NCBI RefSeq assembly: GCF_035474595.1
Contig: NZ_DATIND010000124.1
Span: 1-64,000 of the forward strand
Origin: Longimicrobium sp.
GTDB lineage: Bacteria; Gemmatimonadota; Gemmatimonadetes; Longimicrobiales; Longimicrobiaceae
DNA: 64,000 nt
Direction: 5' to 3'
Within the stretch, counting starts at the first letter, position 1. Each line of letters begins with the position of its first letter. Below are positions 62,622 to 64,000 of the stretch, piece after piece. Under the pieces are notes generated by a model. The model did no database searches, was not told the origin of the DNA, and worked only from the letters and a program-made list of their open reading frames with translations. A program made the translations under genes and the position numbers.

Positions 62622-62846
62622 CCTCCCCAACTTGGGAGCGCTCCGCATCCATCTGCGGCGCAATCCGCGCGTTCCGGCGCAACCCTCCACCAACCTTCAC
62701 ACGGCTGGCGGCCACGGGCGAAATTCTTGCATCCCCACCCGCTGTTTCCCTGACATGAACTCGCGCCGAAATCGTGGCGCGCCCGCGCAGCCGCACCTAG
62801 CTTACATCCGGCCCATCTGCGCGGAAACCCTCCTCTACGCCCAAGG

Positions 62847-64000
62847 ATGACCGCCACCTCCGGCCTTGCGCCGACTCCGCGCGAGATCGCCGAGCTGCTG
62901 CTCGACGCGCGCGCCCGCACGCTCCTGCTGGTCGGCTCGGTCCCCGAGGCCGAGCTGATGACGCAGCACAACAAGCTCATGAGCCCCATCGTGTGGGACC
63001 TGGGGCACATCGCGCACTTCGAGGAGCTGTGGCTGGTGCGCAACCTCTCCGGCCCCGTGGAGTTCGGCGAGATGCCGGGGATGTTCAACCCCTTCGAGAA
63101 CCCGCGCTCGGTGCGCGGCCAGCTGCGCCTTCCCGGGCTGGGCGATTCGCTCGACAACATGGCCGAGACGCGGCTGCGCGTCCTTTCCCACCTGGAGAAC
63201 GGCGGCGCGCCCGGCGGCGACGACCCGCTGCTGCGCGCCGGCTACGTGTACCGGATGGTGCTCCAGCACGAGTACCAGCACAACGAAACCATCCTGCAGG
63301 CGCTGCAGCTGAAGGAAGATCCCTTCTACCGCGCCCCCCGCGCCATCGCCACGCCCCCCGGCCGCCCCGTCGCCTCCGACGCGGACGGGATGGTGCGCTT
63401 CCCCGGCGGCCGCGTGGAGATCGGCACCGGCGACCGCTCGGCAGCCTACGACAACGAGCGCCCGCGCCACGCGGTGGATCTCCGGCCCTTCCGCATCGGC
63501 GCGTGGGCGGTCACCAACGGCGAGTACCAGCGCTTCATCGACGACGGGGGATACGACCGCCCGGAGCTGTGGACCGAGGCCGGGTGGAAGCACCGCCGGG
63601 AGGCCGGACTGGTGGCCCCGCAGTTCTGGTCGCGGCACGACGGCGTGTGGATGACGCGCTCGATGGACCGGGAGATGGAGGTCGATCCCGCGCGCCCCGT
63701 CTGCCACGTCTGCTGGTACGAGGCCGATGCGTACGCCCGCTGGGCCGGCGGCCGTCTTCCGACGGAGCAGGAATGGGAGGCCGCGGCGTCGTGGGACCCG
63801 GCGGCGGGGCGGAAGCGCGACTATCCGTGGGGCGACGAGCCGGCGACCGCGTATCTGGCCAACGTCGACCAGCTCTCGTTCGAGCCGGGGCAGGTCGGCG
63901 GCTATCCGCACAACCTCTCCCCCATCGGCGCGTACGGAATGATCGGCGACGTGTGGGAGTGGACGTCCAGCGACTTCGCGCCCTATCCCGGCTACGAGAC
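62847..64000 (+). CDS. egtB: Ergothioneine biosynthesis sulfoxide synthase EgtB (truncated by window end)
   Basis: 384 codons are visible and the frame is open at the window edge. The N-terminal DinB-like domain has MSPIVWDLGHIAHFEE (His54) and LQHEYQHNETILQALQL (His141, His145), the three-His iron site; the C-terminal FGE-sulfatase domain has GGRVEIGTG, RPFRIGAWAVTNGEYQRFID, GRLPTEQEWEAAA and YGMIGDVWEWTSSDF. EgtB joins gamma-glutamylcysteine or cysteine to hercynine with O2. ATG 62847 is preceded by CCAAGG. It is divergent from the ABC transporter; EgtD would be expected further right. Confidence 0.9.
   Translation, partial: MTATSGLAPTPREIAELLLDARARTLLLVGSVPEAELMTQHNKLMSPIVWDLGHIAHFEELWLVRNLSGPVEFGEMPGMFNPFENPRSVRGQLRLPGLGDSLDNMAETRLRVLSHLENGGAPGGDDPLLRAGYVYRMVLQHEYQHNETILQALQLKEDPFYRAPRAIATPPGRPVASDADGMVRFPGGRVEIGTGDRSAAYDNERPRHAVDLRPFRIGAWAVTNGEYQRFIDDGGYDRPELWTEAGWKHRREAGLVAPQFWSRHDGVWMTRSMDREMEVDPARPVCHVCWYEADAYARWAGGRLPTEQEWEAAASWDPAAGRKRDYPWGDEPATAYLANVDQLSFEPGQVGGYPHNLSPIGAYGMIGDVWEWTSSDFAPYPGYE

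Overview
The window is high-GC bacterial DNA, densely coded, with GTG and TTG starts and many ATGA/GTGA overlaps. Several traits point to Gemmatimonadota, most likely a Longimicrobium-like member: a long-form IspH, a two-haem cytochrome of the reaction-centre cytochrome type, many lipoproteins, short Cys-rich peptides with a shared MKKL leader, and many intergenic hairpin repeats. This placement is an inference from gene style; no rRNA is present.

Layout. 0.3-16 kb: bactofilin, Nif3-like protein, small membrane proteins, a FadL-type porin, a GDSL lipoprotein, SufE, a cytochrome c pair, a ZU5-like lipoprotein, a TPR/HD-GYP protein, IspH, a degenerate transglycosylase and an NTF2-like lipoprotein. 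16-29 kb: an orphan Pycsar-effector-like membrane protein, a ClC channel, a two-haem cytochrome with TPR tail, a LytS/LytTR two-component pair, a CPBP protease, a peptidoglycan amidase, a secreted beta-rich protein and acetate kinase. 29.9-36 kb: an RNA-repair and RNA-surveillance locus. It holds a tRNA-His gene, two tRNA-like RNAs whose anticodon loops are replaced by a second structured module (called bacterial Y RNAs here), the Ro60 orthologue Rsr, two genes of unknown role, RNA ligase RtcB and a GrpB-fold protein. A stand-alone Pnkp-type polynucleotide kinase follows at 40.7 kb. 36-50 kb: an M28 peptidase, an HExxH/TPR protein, a DUF433/DUF5615 toxin-antitoxin-like pair, a DUF4132 protein, NhaA, a Cdd1-like protein and a TPR protein. 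51-55 kb: a coupled three-gene operon (class A SxxK hydrolase, M15-like peptidase, carboxylate-amine-ligase-like protein) followed by two divergent leader-peptide genes. 55-64 kb: FdhF-like oxidoreductase with FdhD, an AMIN-like lipoprotein, a fused substrate-binding/permease ABC transporter with its ATPase, and a divergent, truncated egtB.

The most notable points are (i) the tRNA - Y RNA - Y RNA - rsr - rtcB neighbourhood, and (ii) thirteen copies of a two-hairpin intergenic element with a constant core and covarying stems. Three further dispersed repeat families and a set of octamer tandem repeats fill most remaining gaps. One two-hairpin copy contributes a stop codon, and another abuts or enters the start of the transporter gene. 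The transporter beside egtB is a candidate ergothioneine importer by context.
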